Assembly: GCF_014649115.1 (NCBI RefSeq)
Contig: NZ_BMSK01000019.1
Location: 106,925 to 170,924 of the forward strand
Reading direction: 5' to 3'
Length of the DNA stretch: 64,000 bases
Source: Streptomyces eurythermus
GTDB taxonomy: Bacteria; Actinomycetota; Actinomycetes; Streptomycetales; Streptomycetaceae
This document shows, piece by piece, positions 1 through 8,503 of the stretch. A program made the position numbers and the translations under genes. The first letter of the stretch is position 1. Every line of letters begins with the position of its first letter. The notes beneath the pieces were generated by a model, which saw nothing but the letters and a program-made list of their open reading frames with translations, searched no databases and was not told where the DNA came from.

Positions 1-140
1 CGGAGGGCGGGGCGACCGGGCACGGGCTGGGGCTGACCATCGCGGTGGGGCAGGCGGAGGTGCTGGGCGCTGCGCTGGGCTTCGGCAACGCGGTCGACGG
101 GGGCGCGGTTGCCGTGTTGAGGCTGCCTGGGGGCGAGTAG
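1..140 (+). CDS. C-terminal end of a sensor histidine kinase (partial)
   Basis: Only the last 45 codons are present; the reading frame enters at base 3 and stops with TAG at 138-140. The peptide contains a G-x-G-L-G-L-T-I segment, the G2/F-box part of a HATPase_c ATP-binding lid, then a short alternating hydrophobic beta strand ending in LRLPGGE. This is how Streptomyces two-component kinases commonly end. The body of the protein and any partner response regulator lie upstream of the window, so ligand and target cannot be inferred. A GHKL ATPase that is not a kinase, such as an anti-sigma factor, is a less likely alternative because the tail fits sensor kinases better. Confidence 0.6.
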   Translation, partial: EGGATGHGLGLTIAVGQAEVLGAALGFGNAVDGGAVAVLRLPGGE

Positions 141-186
141 GGCTCGGGGCCGCGGGTGGTTGTCGGGCTTTCCGTGGTGTGTGGCT

Positions 187-235
187 GAGCGCGCCGTTCC
201 CCGCGCCCCTTGAGGCGCTTCGCGCCCGGGGCGCC
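187..235. repeat. GC-rich Streptomyces intergenic repeat element
   Basis: The spacer between the kinase fragment and the FtsW-like gene contains the string CCGTTCCCCGCGCCCC, followed by a short stem from GGCGC/GCGCC-type arms. I recall near-identical strings after many Streptomyces genes. It probably acts as a transcription terminator or is a dispersed GC-rich palindrome. There is no coding evidence in the rest of 141-273. Confidence 0.4.
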
Positions 236-273
236 TGCCTGGCCAGACTGTGCCATTTCGGTAAGTTCCGGGC

Positions 274-1635
274 ATGACGAAGGCCGGAAGCACCCTGGCC
301 GCGGCCACCGCTCCCGTGCGCGCCGTGCGCCTTCCCCGGCGCCGGGGCGTCGAGCTGTCCCTGCTCGTGCTGGCCGTCCTGCTGTCCGTGTACGGCTACT
401 GCGCGGTGGGGCTGGCCCGGTCCGGGACCGTGCCGCCGGGCGCCGTCGGGTACGGCGCCGGGCTCGCGGTGCTCGCCCTGTTCGCGCACATCGCGGTGCG
501 GATCCGGGCGCCGTACGCCGATCCGCTGCCGCTGCCCATCGGGGTGCTGCTCAACGGGCTGGGCCTGGTCCTGATCTACCGGCTGGACCTGGAGACACCG
601 GGCGACCGGGCGGCCCCGACCCAGCTGGTGTGGTCCACGCTGGGCGTGGGGCTGTTCATCGGGGTCGTGCTGGTGCTGCGCGACCACCGGGTGCTCCAGC
701 GGTACGCGTACGTGTGCGTGGTGGCCGCCCTCGTGCTGCTGGCGTTGCCGATCCTGTTCCCGGCGGTCAACGGGGCCCGGATCTGGATCCGGATCGCCGG
801 GTTCTCCATCCAGCCCGGCGAGTTCGCGAAGGTGCTGCTCGCGGTGTTCTTCGCCGCCTATCTGGCCGCCAACCGCAGCGCGCTGGCGTACACCGGGCGC
901 CGGCTGTGGCGGCTGCAGTTCCCGACCGGGCGGGTGCTGGGACCGATCCTGACGATCTGGCTGGTGAGCGTCGGCGTCCTGGTGCTGGAGCGGGACCTCG
1001 GGACCTCGCTGCTGTTCTTCGGGCTGTTCGTGGTGCTGCTGTACGTGGCCACCGGGCGGACCGGCTGGATCGCGGTCGGGCTGCTGCTCGCCGTGCTCGG
1101 CGCCGTCGCCGTGGGCCGGCTGGAGCCGCATGTGGGGGGGCGGATCGAGGACTGGCTGCACCCGTTCGCCACCATCGAGGCCGGTCAGGGCCCCAACCAG
1201 CTCGCCCAGTCGCTGTTCGCCTTCGCGGCGGGCGGGATCCTGGGCACCGGGCTGGGGCTCGGGCACTCCATCCTGATCGGCTTCGCCACCAAGTCGGACT
1301 TCATCCTGGCGACGGCCGGGGAGGAGCTGGGCCTCGCCGGGCTGGCGGCGATCGTGCTGCTGTACGCGCTGCTGGTGGAGCGCGGCTACCGGGCCGGGCT
1401 GGCGCTGCGCGAGCCGTTCGGCCGGCTCCTCGCGGTCGGGATGGCCTCGATCGTGGCGCTCCAGGTGTTCGTGATCGCGGGCGGGGTGACCGGGCTGATC
1501 CCGCTGACCGGCATGGCGATGCCGTTCCTCGCCCAGGGCGGCTCCTCGGTGGTCACCAACTGGGCGATCGTGGCGCTGCTGGTCCGGGTGAGCGACTCCG
1601 CCCGCAGCCAGTACGACGGCCGGGAGGCGCCGTGA
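274..1635 (+). CDS. FtsW/RodA/SpoVE family peptidoglycan glycosyltransferase (SEDS)
   Basis: This 453-residue polytopic membrane protein has about ten hydrophobic segments. SEDS proteins polymerise lipid II into glycan strands and work in pairs with class B penicillin-binding proteins. Family signatures visible include a conserved 'NGARIWIRI' stretch followed by 'QPGEFAK' near residues 168-187, the 'GQGPNQLAQSL' loop near 305-315, and the C-terminal 'PLTGMAMPFLAQGGSS' segment near 410-425. The ATG at 274 is the first start before the conserved body; a basic cytoplasmic N-terminus precedes the first helix. The stop codon overlaps the start of the transpeptidase gene, so the pair is almost certainly co-translated. 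Whether it serves elongation, division or sporulation septa cannot be read from the sequence. Confidence 0.92.
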   Translation: MTKAGSTLAAATAPVRAVRLPRRRGVELSLLVLAVLLSVYGYCAVGLARSGTVPPGAVGYGAGLAVLALFAHIAVRIRAPYADPLPLPIGVLLNGLGLVLIYRLDLETPGDRAAPTQLVWSTLGVGLFIGVVLVLRDHRVLQRYAYVCVVAALVLLALPILFPAVNGARIWIRIAGFSIQPGEFAKVLLAVFFAAYLAANRSALAYTGRRLWRLQFPTGRVLGPILTIWLVSVGVLVLERDLGTSLLFFGLFVVLLYVATGRTGWIAVGLLLAVLGAVAVGRLEPHVGGRIEDWLHPFATIEAGQGPNQLAQSLFAFAAGGILGTGLGLGHSILIGFATKSDFILATAGEELGLAGLAAIVLLYALLVERGYRAGLALREPFGRLLAVGMASIVALQVFVIAGGVTGLIPLTGMAMPFLAQGGSSVVTNWAIVALLVRVSDSARSQYDGREAP

Positions 1636-3128
1636 GCGAGTACGGCCCGCTGCCCGACGGCGGGCGGCCGATGGCCCGCTACATCCGGTACGCCCGCGCC
1701 TTCTGCGCCCTGCTGCTGGCCGCGCTGCTGGCCAACGCGGCCCGGGTGCAGGTGGTCCAGTCCCGGGAGTACGACGGCAACCCGGCCAACCGGCGGGCCA
1801 CGATCGCCCGTTACCAGCAGCCGCGCGGGAACATCCTGGTCGACGGCCGCCCGGTCACCGGCTCGGTGGACACCGGCGAGCAGCTGCGCTACGAACGCTC
1901 CTACCCGGACGGCCCGTTGTACGCCCCGGTCACCGGCTTCGCCTCCCAGAAGTACGGCACCACGTTCCTGGAGCACACCGAGGACGGGGTGCTGTCCGGC
2001 ACCGATCCACTGCTGCGCCCGCTGCCGCTGTGGAGCGATGTGAGCCGGGCGCGCGGTCGCGGCGGTGACGTGGTGACGACCCTGAACCGGCGGGCGCAGG
2101 AGGCCGCGTACCGGGGGCTGGCCGGGCGCAAGGGCGCGGTGGCCGCGGTGGAACCGGCCACGGGGCGGATCCTGGCGCTGGTGACCAGCCCGTCGTACGA
2201 CCCGTCGGAGCTGTCGGGCAACAGCGAGGCGGTGGTGTCCGCGTGGGCCCGGCTCAACCACGATCCGGAGAAGCCGATGCTCAACCGGGCGGTGCGGCAG
2301 ACGTATCCGCCGGGGTCGACGTTCAAGGTGGTCACCGCGGCGGCGGCGCTGGACGCGGGCGTGGTGACGGACCTGGACGAGCGGACCGACTCCCCGGACC
2401 CCTACCGGCTGCCCGGCACCACCACCCGGCTGACCAACGAGGGCGACGGCTGCGCGGACGCCTCGGTGCGGGACGCCTTCGAGTGGTCGTGCAACACGGT
2501 GTTCGCGAAGCTGGGCGTGGACGTGGGGGTGCGGGACATGGTGGCGACGGCGCAGGCGTTCGGGTTCAACGACACCGAGGTGCGCGTCCCCTTCTCCGTG
2601 GCGCCCAGCACCTTCGACCCGCACGTGGACCGGGCGCAGCTGGCGCTGTCGTCGATCGGGCAGTACAACACGCGGGCCACGCCCCTGCAGATGGCGATGG
2701 TCGCGGCGGCGGTCGCGGACGGCGGGGTGCTGCGTCCGCCGTACCTGGTGGAGCGGACCACCCGGCACGGCGGCGCGCCCCTGTCCGGGAGCGGAGCCCG
2801 GCCCGGCCGGCAGGTGATGCGGCCCGCCACCGCGGCGCGGCTGGCGGAGCTGATGGCCGGGGTGGTCGAGGAGGGCACCGGCACCAACGCGGCCATCCCC
2901 GGGGTGCTGGTCGGCGGCAAGACCGGGACGGCCCAGCACGGGGTCGGCAACACGGGGGTGCCGTACGCGTGGTTCGTCTCCTGGGCGAAGTCCGAGGACG
3001 CGCCCGAGCCGCAGGTGGCGGTCGCGGTGGTGGTGGAGGACGCGGCGGCGGACCGGGGCGAGATCAGCGGCGGCGGCACCGCGGCCCCGATCGCCAAGGA
3101 GGTGATGCGGGCGGTGCTCGGCCGCTGA
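1632..3128 (+). CDS. Class B penicillin-binding protein (transpeptidase, PbpA-like)
   Basis: 498 residues, GTG start inside the stop of the SEDS gene (GTGA overlap). One N-terminal membrane helix (about residues 23-38) anchors an extracytoplasmic protein. The penicillin-binding triad is complete: STFK at 229-232, with Ser229 as the acyl-enzyme nucleophile; SCN at 286-288; and KTG at 431-433. The protein crosslinks stem peptides in peptidoglycan. Its length matches the short Streptomyces PbpA-type PBPs lacking PASTA domains. The overlap with the FtsW/RodA gene implies a dedicated polymerase-transpeptidase pair. The far-upstream frame-compatible starts (for example near 210) run antisense to family expectations and cover the SEDS gene, so they were rejected. 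Confidence 0.93.
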   Translation: MSEYGPLPDGGRPMARYIRYARAFCALLLAALLANAARVQVVQSREYDGNPANRRATIARYQQPRGNILVDGRPVTGSVDTGEQLRYERSYPDGPLYAPVTGFASQKYGTTFLEHTEDGVLSGTDPLLRPLPLWSDVSRARGRGGDVVTTLNRRAQEAAYRGLAGRKGAVAAVEPATGRILALVTSPSYDPSELSGNSEAVVSAWARLNHDPEKPMLNRAVRQTYPPGSTFKVVTAAAALDAGVVTDLDERTDSPDPYRLPGTTTRLTNEGDGCADASVRDAFEWSCNTVFAKLGVDVGVRDMVATAQAFGFNDTEVRVPFSVAPSTFDPHVDRAQLALSSIGQYNTRATPLQMAMVAAAVADGGVLRPPYLVERTTRHGGAPLSGSGARPGRQVMRPATAARLAELMAGVVEEGTGTNAAIPGVLVGGKTGTAQHGVGNTGVPYAWFVSWAKSEDAPEPQVAVAVVVEDAAADRGEISGGGTAAPIAKEVMRAVLGR

Positions 3129-3135
3129 GCGCCGG

Positions 3136-3978
3136 TCAGCCGGCGGGCCGCAGCAGCTCGGAGCGGACCCGCAGGGCGGTGCGCGCGGCCTCCTCCAGGT
3201 CCACGTCGCCGGGGTCGTGCACGGACAGGTCGACCTTGCCGACGGCGGCCGCCGTGTTGCCGTCCGCCCAGGCGCAGACGCCGTAGGTCAGGGTGGTGGA
3301 GCCGCTCTCCTGGGTGAGCACCTGGCAGCTGACGGGGGTGGCGGCGCCGGCCGGGGTGACGTCCGTCGCGGGCCGCTCCATGGTCACGCCGTCGGCCTCG
3401 GCGGCACCCTTGAGCAGGCCCCGGCGGATCGCGGGGGTGTTCTTGAACCTGCCGTACATGCCGGAGACCAGCAGCATGGAGCGGGAGGCGTCGCCGGGCG
3501 GGCTGTAGCGGCCGACGGTGGCGTGGACGTCCCTGACGTCCCAGGCGCCGTCGGCCTCGTCCTCGACCTTCTTGCCCTCGGTGCCGGAGAGGTCCTCGGC
3601 GAGGGTGTACTCGCCGTCGAGCAGGCTGTGCGGCAGGACCAGCTTGTGCTCCGCCGCCGGGAAGCCGCTGCCGGCCAGCATGCCGAGCACCACGAGACCG
3701 GCGACGACGACCGTGACGACTCCGCCCACGATGCCGAGCACCAGCCCGACCCGGCGCTTCCTGGGCGGCGGCGCCATGGGCGGCACGCCCCAGCCGGGGT
3801 AGGGCTGCTGCGGCGGGTAGGGCTGCCCGCCCGGGTACGGCTGCGGCGGGTACGGCTGCTGCTGCGGGTAGGGCGCCTGCTGGGGGTACGGCGAGCCGTA
3901 CGGGCCGGGGGCGGCCTGCGGGGGCTGCTGCCCGTAGGGACCCGGGTACGGCGACTGCTGCGGCGGAGGCATGGACAC
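3136..3978 (-). CDS. Pro/Tyr/Gln-rich single-pass membrane protein, unknown function
   Basis: 280 residues. Residues 1-70 are a low-complexity tail built of repeated PYP, QQPYP and PGGQPYP units. A basic PPRKRR stop-transfer motif follows, then one membrane helix (about 77-102) and an extracytoplasmic domain of about 175 residues with two cysteines. This architecture (disordered cytosolic PYP tail, one helix, small outer domain) is common in actinobacterial proteins of unknown role. The gene is convergent with the PBP gene (7 bases apart). The start GTG lies 6 bases after TAGCGT, a plausible -10 element, which suggests a leaderless mRNA; an in-frame ATG two codons later is an alternative. I do not recognise the outer domain. 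Confidence 0.75.
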   Translation of the reverse strand: MSMPPPQQSPYPGPYGQQPPQAAPGPYGSPYPQQAPYPQQQPYPPQPYPGGQPYPPQQPYPGWGVPPMAPPPRKRRVGLVLGIVGGVVTVVVAGLVVLGMLAGSGFPAAEHKLVLPHSLLDGEYTLAEDLSGTEGKKVEDEADGAWDVRDVHATVGRYSPPGDASRSMLLVSGMYGRFKNTPAIRRGLLKGAAEADGVTMERPATDVTPAGAATPVSCQVLTQESGSTTLTYGVCAWADGNTAAAVGKVDLSVHDPGDVDLEEAARTALRVRSELLRPAG

Positions 3979-4034
3979 GCCAGCACGCTACTGCACCGCA
4001 CCGACACCCCCGCCACCGCCGGTCGCGCGGCCCG

Positions 4035-5144
4035 TCAGTCCTCCGTCGCGCCCGACTCGATCGTCGCCTCCACCTCCGCCACCCGCTCCCGCTCCTCCAT
4101 GGCGAAGCGTTCGGCGTCCAAGCGGTCGGCCAGTTCCTCGTCCTGGGCCATGAGCTGGTCCAGGCTGGAGTCGCCGAGTTCGAAGACGCCCATGTCGGCG
4201 TAGGCCCGCTGGAGGCGTTCGCCCCACAGGCCGATGTCCCTGACGCACGGGACGATGCGGCTGAACAGCAGCTTGCGGAACAGCCGGAGGAACTCGGACT
4301 GTTCGCTGATCTGCTCCGCCTCGGCCCTCGGGATGCCGAAGTTCTCCAGCACCTCCACCCCGCGCAGCCGGTCGCGCATCAGGTGGCAGCCTTCGATGAC
4401 GAACTCCTCGCGCTCGCGCAGTTCGGCGTCGGTGAGCTGCCGGTAGTAGTCGCGCAGCGCCATCCGGCCGAAGGCCACGTGCCGGGCCTCGTCCTGCATG
4501 ACGTAGGTCAGGATCTGTTTCGGCAGCGGCTTGTCGGTGGTGTCCCGGATCATGCCGAACGCGGCCAGCGCCAGGCCCTCGATCAGTACCTGCATGCCGA
4601 GGTAGGGCATGTCCCAGCGGCTGTCGCGCAGGGTGTCGCCGAGCAGCGCCTGGAGGTCGTCGTCGACCGGGTACAGCAGGCCCATCTTCTCGTGCAGGAA
4701 CCGGCCGTATATCTCGGCGTGCCGGGCCTCGTCCATGGTCTGGGTCGCGGAGTAGAACTTGGCGTCCAGGTCGGGCGCCGACTCCACGATCCGCGCCGCG
4801 CAGATCATCGCGCCCTGCTCGCCGTGCAGGAACTGGCTGAACTGCCAGGAGGCGTAGTGCCGGCGCAGTTCGCCCTTGTCCCGGTCGGAGAGCCTGTCCC
4901 AATGGCGGGTGCCGTACAGGGACATGGCCTCCTCGGGCGTGCCGAGGGCGTCGTACGGGTCCACCTCCAGGTCCCAGTCGATGCGGGTGCGCCCGTCCCA
5001 CTGCTTGTCCTTGCCCTTCTGGTACAGGGCGAGCAGACGGTCGCGGCCGTCGTCGTACTCCCAGGTGAACCGGGCCGCGCCGGTGGCGGGCACCCGCCAG
5101 TGGGAGTCCCCGGGGTCGTTGGCGTACAGGTCGTAGGTCCCCAT
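4035..5144 (-). CDS. Ferritin-like (R2-type) di-iron protein
   Basis: 369 residues if translation begins at the ATG followed by GTYDLY; a start 12 codons further upstream is possible but lacks the conserved opening. Ligands for a carboxylate-bridged di-iron centre are visible: Glu109, the DEARH motif at 138-142 (Glu139, His142), Glu189, and a second DEARH at 218-222 (Glu219, His222). This is the E...ExxH...E...ExxH order of ribonucleotide reductase R2, acyl-ACP desaturases and related oxidases. The substrate is unknown. It is divergent from an AurF-like di-iron oxygenase across 123 bases, so the two are likely co-regulated. It is not NrdB: it is not next to nrdA and does not look like the R2 tail. 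Confidence 0.8.
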   Translation of the reverse strand: MGTYDLYANDPGDSHWRVPATGAARFTWEYDDGRDRLLALYQKGKDKQWDGRTRIDWDLEVDPYDALGTPEEAMSLYGTRHWDRLSDRDKGELRRHYASWQFSQFLHGEQGAMICAARIVESAPDLDAKFYSATQTMDEARHAEIYGRFLHEKMGLLYPVDDDLQALLGDTLRDSRWDMPYLGMQVLIEGLALAAFGMIRDTTDKPLPKQILTYVMQDEARHVAFGRMALRDYYRQLTDAELREREEFVIEGCHLMRDRLRGVEVLENFGIPRAEAEQISEQSEFLRLFRKLLFSRIVPCVRDIGLWGERLQRAYADMGVFELGDSSLDQLMAQDEELADRLDAERFAMEERERVAEVEATIESGATED

Positions 5145-5195
5145 ACTCCCCAGGCTCACGCGCGGTCGCCGGGTCAACAAGTCCTGCGCAAGGGA

Positions 5196-5227
5196 TTGAC
5201 GGCCTTACTGACAAGGAGTCTTATAAG
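5196..5227 (+). promoter_or_regulatory. Candidate promoter for the AurF-like gene
   Basis: TTGACG at 5196-5201 is followed after 17 bases by TCTTAT (5219-5224); TATAAG at 5222-5227 is an alternative -10 with a 20-base spacer. This is the only AT-rich stretch between the two divergent di-iron genes. A TetR gene lies just downstream of the AurF-like gene and may act here, but I see no convincing palindrome. Confidence 0.4.
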
Positions 5228-5267
5228 AGCAGAAACGACTACCCCCGGGTAACGAGGTGAGGGAGCC

Positions 5268-6206
5268 ATGACGACCCTGACGGAAGCGGACGCGCTGGAG
5301 GGGCTGCGCGACGCGCTGGGCCTGCTCAAGGACCGGGAACAAGTGGCCGAACGACTGCTCGCCTCTTCCGCCAAACACTCCTTCGACCCGGACAAGGAGC
5401 TGGACTGGGACGCGCCCTTCGAGGAGGGCAAGTGGTTCTGGCCGCCGGAGCTGGTCTCGCTCTACGACACCCCGATGTGGCGGCGGATGAGCGAGGAGCA
5501 GCGCATCCTGCTCTCCCGGCACGAGGCCGCGGCGCTGGCCTCGCTCGGCATCTGGTTCGAGCTCATCCTGATGCAGCTGCTGGTCCGGCACGTCTACGAC
5601 AAGGCGGCGACGAGCGCGCACGTGCGCTACGCCCTCACCGAGATCGAGGACGAGTGCCGGCACTCCAAGATGTTCGCGCGCCTGATCACGCACGGCGGTA
5701 CGCCCTGGTACCCGGTGAGCCGGGCCCACCAGAACCTCGGCCGCCTGTTCAAGACCATCTCCACGACGCCCGGTTCGTTCACCGCCACGCTGCTCGGCGA
5801 GGAGGTCCTGGACTGGATGCAGCGGCTGACCTTCCCGGACGAGCGGGTGCAGCCGCTGATCCGGGGCGTCACGCGGATCCACGTGGTGGAGGAGGCCCGG
5901 CACGTCCGCTACGCCCGTGAGGAGTTGCGGCGCCAGATGGTGACCGCCCCGAAGTGGTCCCAGGAGTTCACCCGGGTCACCTCCGGCGAGTTCGCCCGGG
6001 TGTTCTCGGTCGCCTTCGTCAACCCGGAGGTGTACACGAACGTGGGGCTGGACAAGCGGGAGGCGATGGCCCAGGTGAAGGCCAGCGGGCACCGGCGGGA
6101 AGTCATGCAGACGGGTGCGAAGCGCCTGACCGATTTCCTGGACGACATCGGTGTCCTGCGGGGCGTGGGGCGGCGGCTGTGGAGGGCGTCGGGTCTCCTG
6201 GCGTAG
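5268..6206 (+). CDS. AurF-like di-iron oxygenase
   Basis: 312 residues, ATG preceded by a GAGGTGAGGGAG ribosome site. The protein resembles the p-aminobenzoate N-oxygenase AurF family, which oxidises aryl amines or related substrates with a non-haem di-iron site. Candidate ligands are Glu98, Glu129-x-x-His132 (DECRH), Glu178/Glu179, and Glu209-x-x-His212 (EEARH), with further histidine and glutamate residues just after. No biosynthetic cluster surrounds it, so a secondary-metabolite role is doubtful. Pairing with a second, R2-like di-iron protein and a downstream TetR regulator suggests a small stress or lipid/aromatic modification module. The substrate is unknown. Confidence 0.82.
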   Translation: MTTLTEADALEGLRDALGLLKDREQVAERLLASSAKHSFDPDKELDWDAPFEEGKWFWPPELVSLYDTPMWRRMSEEQRILLSRHEAAALASLGIWFELILMQLLVRHVYDKAATSAHVRYALTEIEDECRHSKMFARLITHGGTPWYPVSRAHQNLGRLFKTISTTPGSFTATLLGEEVLDWMQRLTFPDERVQPLIRGVTRIHVVEEARHVRYAREELRRQMVTAPKWSQEFTRVTSGEFARVFSVAFVNPEVYTNVGLDKREAMAQVKASGHRREVMQTGAKRLTDFLDDIGVLRGVGRRLWRASGLLA

Positions 6207-6307
6207 CCCCGCGGGCCCTCCCGGGGGGCGCGGACGCGGCGCGTGTGCGCCCCGGCCGCCCGCGAGCGCCGCATGGCGGCCCCACGTCGGCGGTTAGGCT
6301 GACCGGC

Positions 6308-6973
6308 ATGACCCAGTCGGCCACCCCCGCATACCGCCGCCTGAGCGTCGAGGAGCGACGGACCCAGCTCCTCGCCGCCGCGCTCTCCCTCTTCGCGCAC
6401 CACGCGCCCGAGGACGTGTCCCTCGATGACGTGGCGGAGGCGGCCGGAGTCTCGCGTCCCCTGGTGTACCGCTACTTCCCGGGCGGCAAGCAGCAGCTCT
6501 ACGAGGCCGCGCTCGGGTCGGCCGCCGAGCAGCTGAACCAGTGCTTCGACGAGCCCGACGAGACGTCCCCGCTGTCCCGCCTGTCCCGCGTCCTGGACCG
6601 CTACCTGGAATTCGTCGACCAGCACGACACCGGTTTCGCCGCGCTGCTCCAGGGCGGCAGCGTGGTGGAGACCAAGCGCACCACCTCCATCGTGGACGGG
6701 GTGCGCCGGTCCGCCGCCGAGCACATCTACCAGCACATGGAGGTCAGCGAGCCGGGCGCGCCGCTGCGCATGACCGTGCGGATGTGGATCGCGGCCGTGG
6801 AGGCGGCCTCCCTGATCTGGCTGGACAACGACAAGCAGCCACCGCCCGCGGAACTGCGCGACTGGCTGGTGGAGCAGTTCGTGGCCGTCCTCAAGGTCAC
6901 CGCGGGCCGCGACCCGCAGACGGCGGCGCTCGTCGCCACGCTCGCCGCGGACGCCCCGGTACCGAGCGCGTGA
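6308..6973 (+). CDS. TetR family transcriptional regulator
   Basis: 221 residues. The N-terminal helix-turn-helix is clear around residues 15-65, including 'ALSLFAHHAPEDVSLDDVAEAAG' split over helices 1-2 and the 'SRPLVYRYFPGGK' recognition helix. The C-terminal half is the helical ligand domain. TAGGCT ends 7 bases before the ATG, so the message may be leaderless. The stop overlaps the GTG of the next gene. Its position after the AurF-like gene makes that gene or the divergent di-iron gene likely targets, by inference only. Confidence 0.88.
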   Translation: MTQSATPAYRRLSVEERRTQLLAAALSLFAHHAPEDVSLDDVAEAAGVSRPLVYRYFPGGKQQLYEAALGSAAEQLNQCFDEPDETSPLSRLSRVLDRYLEFVDQHDTGFAALLQGGSVVETKRTTSIVDGVRRSAAEHIYQHMEVSEPGAPLRMTVRMWIAAVEAASLIWLDNDKQPPPAELRDWLVEQFVAVLKVTAGRDPQTAALVATLAADAPVPSA

Positions 6974-7296
6974 AGAGCCAGGACACCCCCTTCGAGGGCG
7001 GCCCCATGGACGGCAGGGTGCTGCCCGTCCTGCTCGGCCCCACCGGGCACCCCCCGAAGACGTACCGCATCCCCGTCCCGGACCCGGACGGCGGCCCGCC
7101 CACGGTGCTGGTCTACCGGCGCGAGCCACGCGGACACAGCCGGCGGCTCGGGCTGGTCCAGGGCTGGAAGTACCGGTACGACCCGGACGACACCACCGGC
7201 GGACGGCTCAGGTGGCCCTGGTCGAAGCCGGCCGCCCCGGCCACTCCCCCGCCCGATGCCCCGCGATCCGGCAAGCCGGGTGACACGAACGAGTGA
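6970..7296 (+). CDS. Small conserved hypothetical protein
   Basis: 108 residues, translationally coupled to the TetR gene by a GTGA overlap. The middle contains a 'YRIPVPDP...VLVYRREPRG' stretch and a 'WKYRYDP' motif; the last 35 residues are Pro/Ala rich and probably disordered. No signal peptide, membrane helix or recognisable catalytic motif is seen. It is probably co-expressed with the regulator. I do not recognise a function. Confidence 0.7.
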   Translation: MKSQDTPFEGGPMDGRVLPVLLGPTGHPPKTYRIPVPDPDGGPPTVLVYRREPRGHSRRLGLVQGWKYRYDPDDTTGGRLRWPWSKPAAPATPPPDAPRSGKPGDTNE

Positions 7297-7408
7297 AAGC
7301 GGTGGGCCGAACCGCGCAGCCTTCCCGCATATTGTGTGCCGACACGTCTGATTATCACCGTGCGACGGACGGCGGAGAGCCCGCCCTCCTCGCCCCGGAG
7401 GTGATGAC

Positions 7409-8503
7409 GTGTCAGCAGTGCTCCGGCGTCTGGCCGGTACGGCCGCGGTCGCGGCCCAGGCCGTCCTCGCGCCCGTACCCGCCGCGGCCGTGCCGGATCC
7501 GCGGCCGTCCGTGTCCGCACAGCAACAACAGCCGTCTGTCGCCCAGCTGCTGACGGACCTTCAGCGGCTGTACCGGCAGACCGAGCGGGCCACCGAGACC
7601 TACAACGCCACCACGGAGAAGCTGACGCGGCAGCGCGCCGAGGTGGCCCGGCTGGACGGCGAACTCGCCCGCGCCCGGCTCGCCCTGCGGGCCCAGCGGC
7701 TGGACGCCGGCCGGCTGGCCCGGCAGCAGTACCAGAGCGGCGGCGGCCTCGGCCCCTACGTCCGCCTCCTGCTCGCCCCCGATCCGCAGGCCGCGCTGGA
7801 CGAGGGCCATGTCATCGGCGAGCTGGCGCGCGAGCGGGCCCGCGCGGTGACCCGGCTGGCCGCCGCGGAGCGCCGCCAGGACGCCCTGGCGCGCGCGGCC
7901 CGCAAGGCCCTGGACACCCAGCTCGGCCTGGCCGCCCGGCAGAAGCGGCAGCGCGACGACGTGCGGACGAAGCTGGCCGGCGTGGAGCGCATGCTGGCCA
8001 CCCTCACCCCCGACCAGCTCGCGGCCGTGGCCCGGCTGGAGGAACAGGGTGTCGCGAAGGCCCAGCGCGAACTCACCACCGCGGGCGCCCTGCCCGCCGG
8101 CCGCCCGGCGACGCCGCCCGCCGCCGGCCCCGCCGCGCCCGCCGAGCGCGCGGTCCGCTACGCCCTGGACCAGGTCGGCAAGCCCTACGTGTGGGGCGCG
8201 GCGGGCCCGGACGCCTACGACTGCTCGGGGCTGACCTCGCGGGCCTGGGCCCAGGCGGGCGTCCCGGTCCCGCGCACCAGCCAGGAGCAGTGGGACCGGC
8301 TCGGCAAGGTGCCGCTGCGCCGGCTGCGCCCCGGGGACCTGGTGGTGTACTTCCCCGAGGCGACGCACGTGGCGATGTACGTGGGGGACGGAAAGGTCGT
8401 CCAGGCGCCGCGACCGGGCGGGCGGGTCACGGTCTCACCGATCGCCGCCCACCCGATCCTGGGCGCCGTACGTCCCGCTCCCGGACGACCCGGCCGGACC
8501 TAG
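7409..8503 (+). CDS. Secreted NlpC/P60 (C40) peptidoglycan hydrolase with coiled coil
   Basis: 364 residues, GTG start with an excellent GGAGGTGA ribosome site. An Ala/Pro-rich signal peptide (about residues 1-35) is followed by a long Arg/Glu/Gln-rich helical region (about 45-225) resembling the coiled coils of RipA-type endopeptidases, an Ala/Pro linker, and the NlpC/P60 domain (about 245-350). Catalytic Cys272 sits in the DCSG motif, His320 in the 'THVAMYVGDG' strand, and a third polar residue is near 332. The enzyme is expected to cut stem-peptide bonds in the cell wall. It is convergent with the next gene, the two stops overlapping by 4 bases. Confidence 0.9.
   Translation: MSAVLRRLAGTAAVAAQAVLAPVPAAAVPDPRPSVSAQQQQPSVAQLLTDLQRLYRQTERATETYNATTEKLTRQRAEVARLDGELARARLALRAQRLDAGRLARQQYQSGGGLGPYVRLLLAPDPQAALDEGHVIGELARERARAVTRLAAAERRQDALARAARKALDTQLGLAARQKRQRDDVRTKLAGVERMLATLTPDQLAAVARLEEQGVAKAQRELTTAGALPAGRPATPPAAGPAAPAERAVRYALDQVGKPYVWGAAGPDAYDCSGLTSRAWAQAGVPVPRTSQEQWDRLGKVPLRRLRPGDLVVYFPEATHVAMYVGDGKVVQAPRPGGRVTVSPIAAHPILGAVRPAPGRPGRT

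Noticed and set aside
210..1631. An in-frame extension of the PBP upstream through the FtsW-like gene
   Set aside because: It is Arg/Gly/Pro nonsense in composition; the transpeptidase has a clean GTG at 1632.
7297..7408. c-di-AMP riboswitch before the NlpC/P60 gene
   Set aside because: Such riboswitches precede some Streptomyces wall hydrolase genes, but this leader is only 112 bases and lacks the conserved core.
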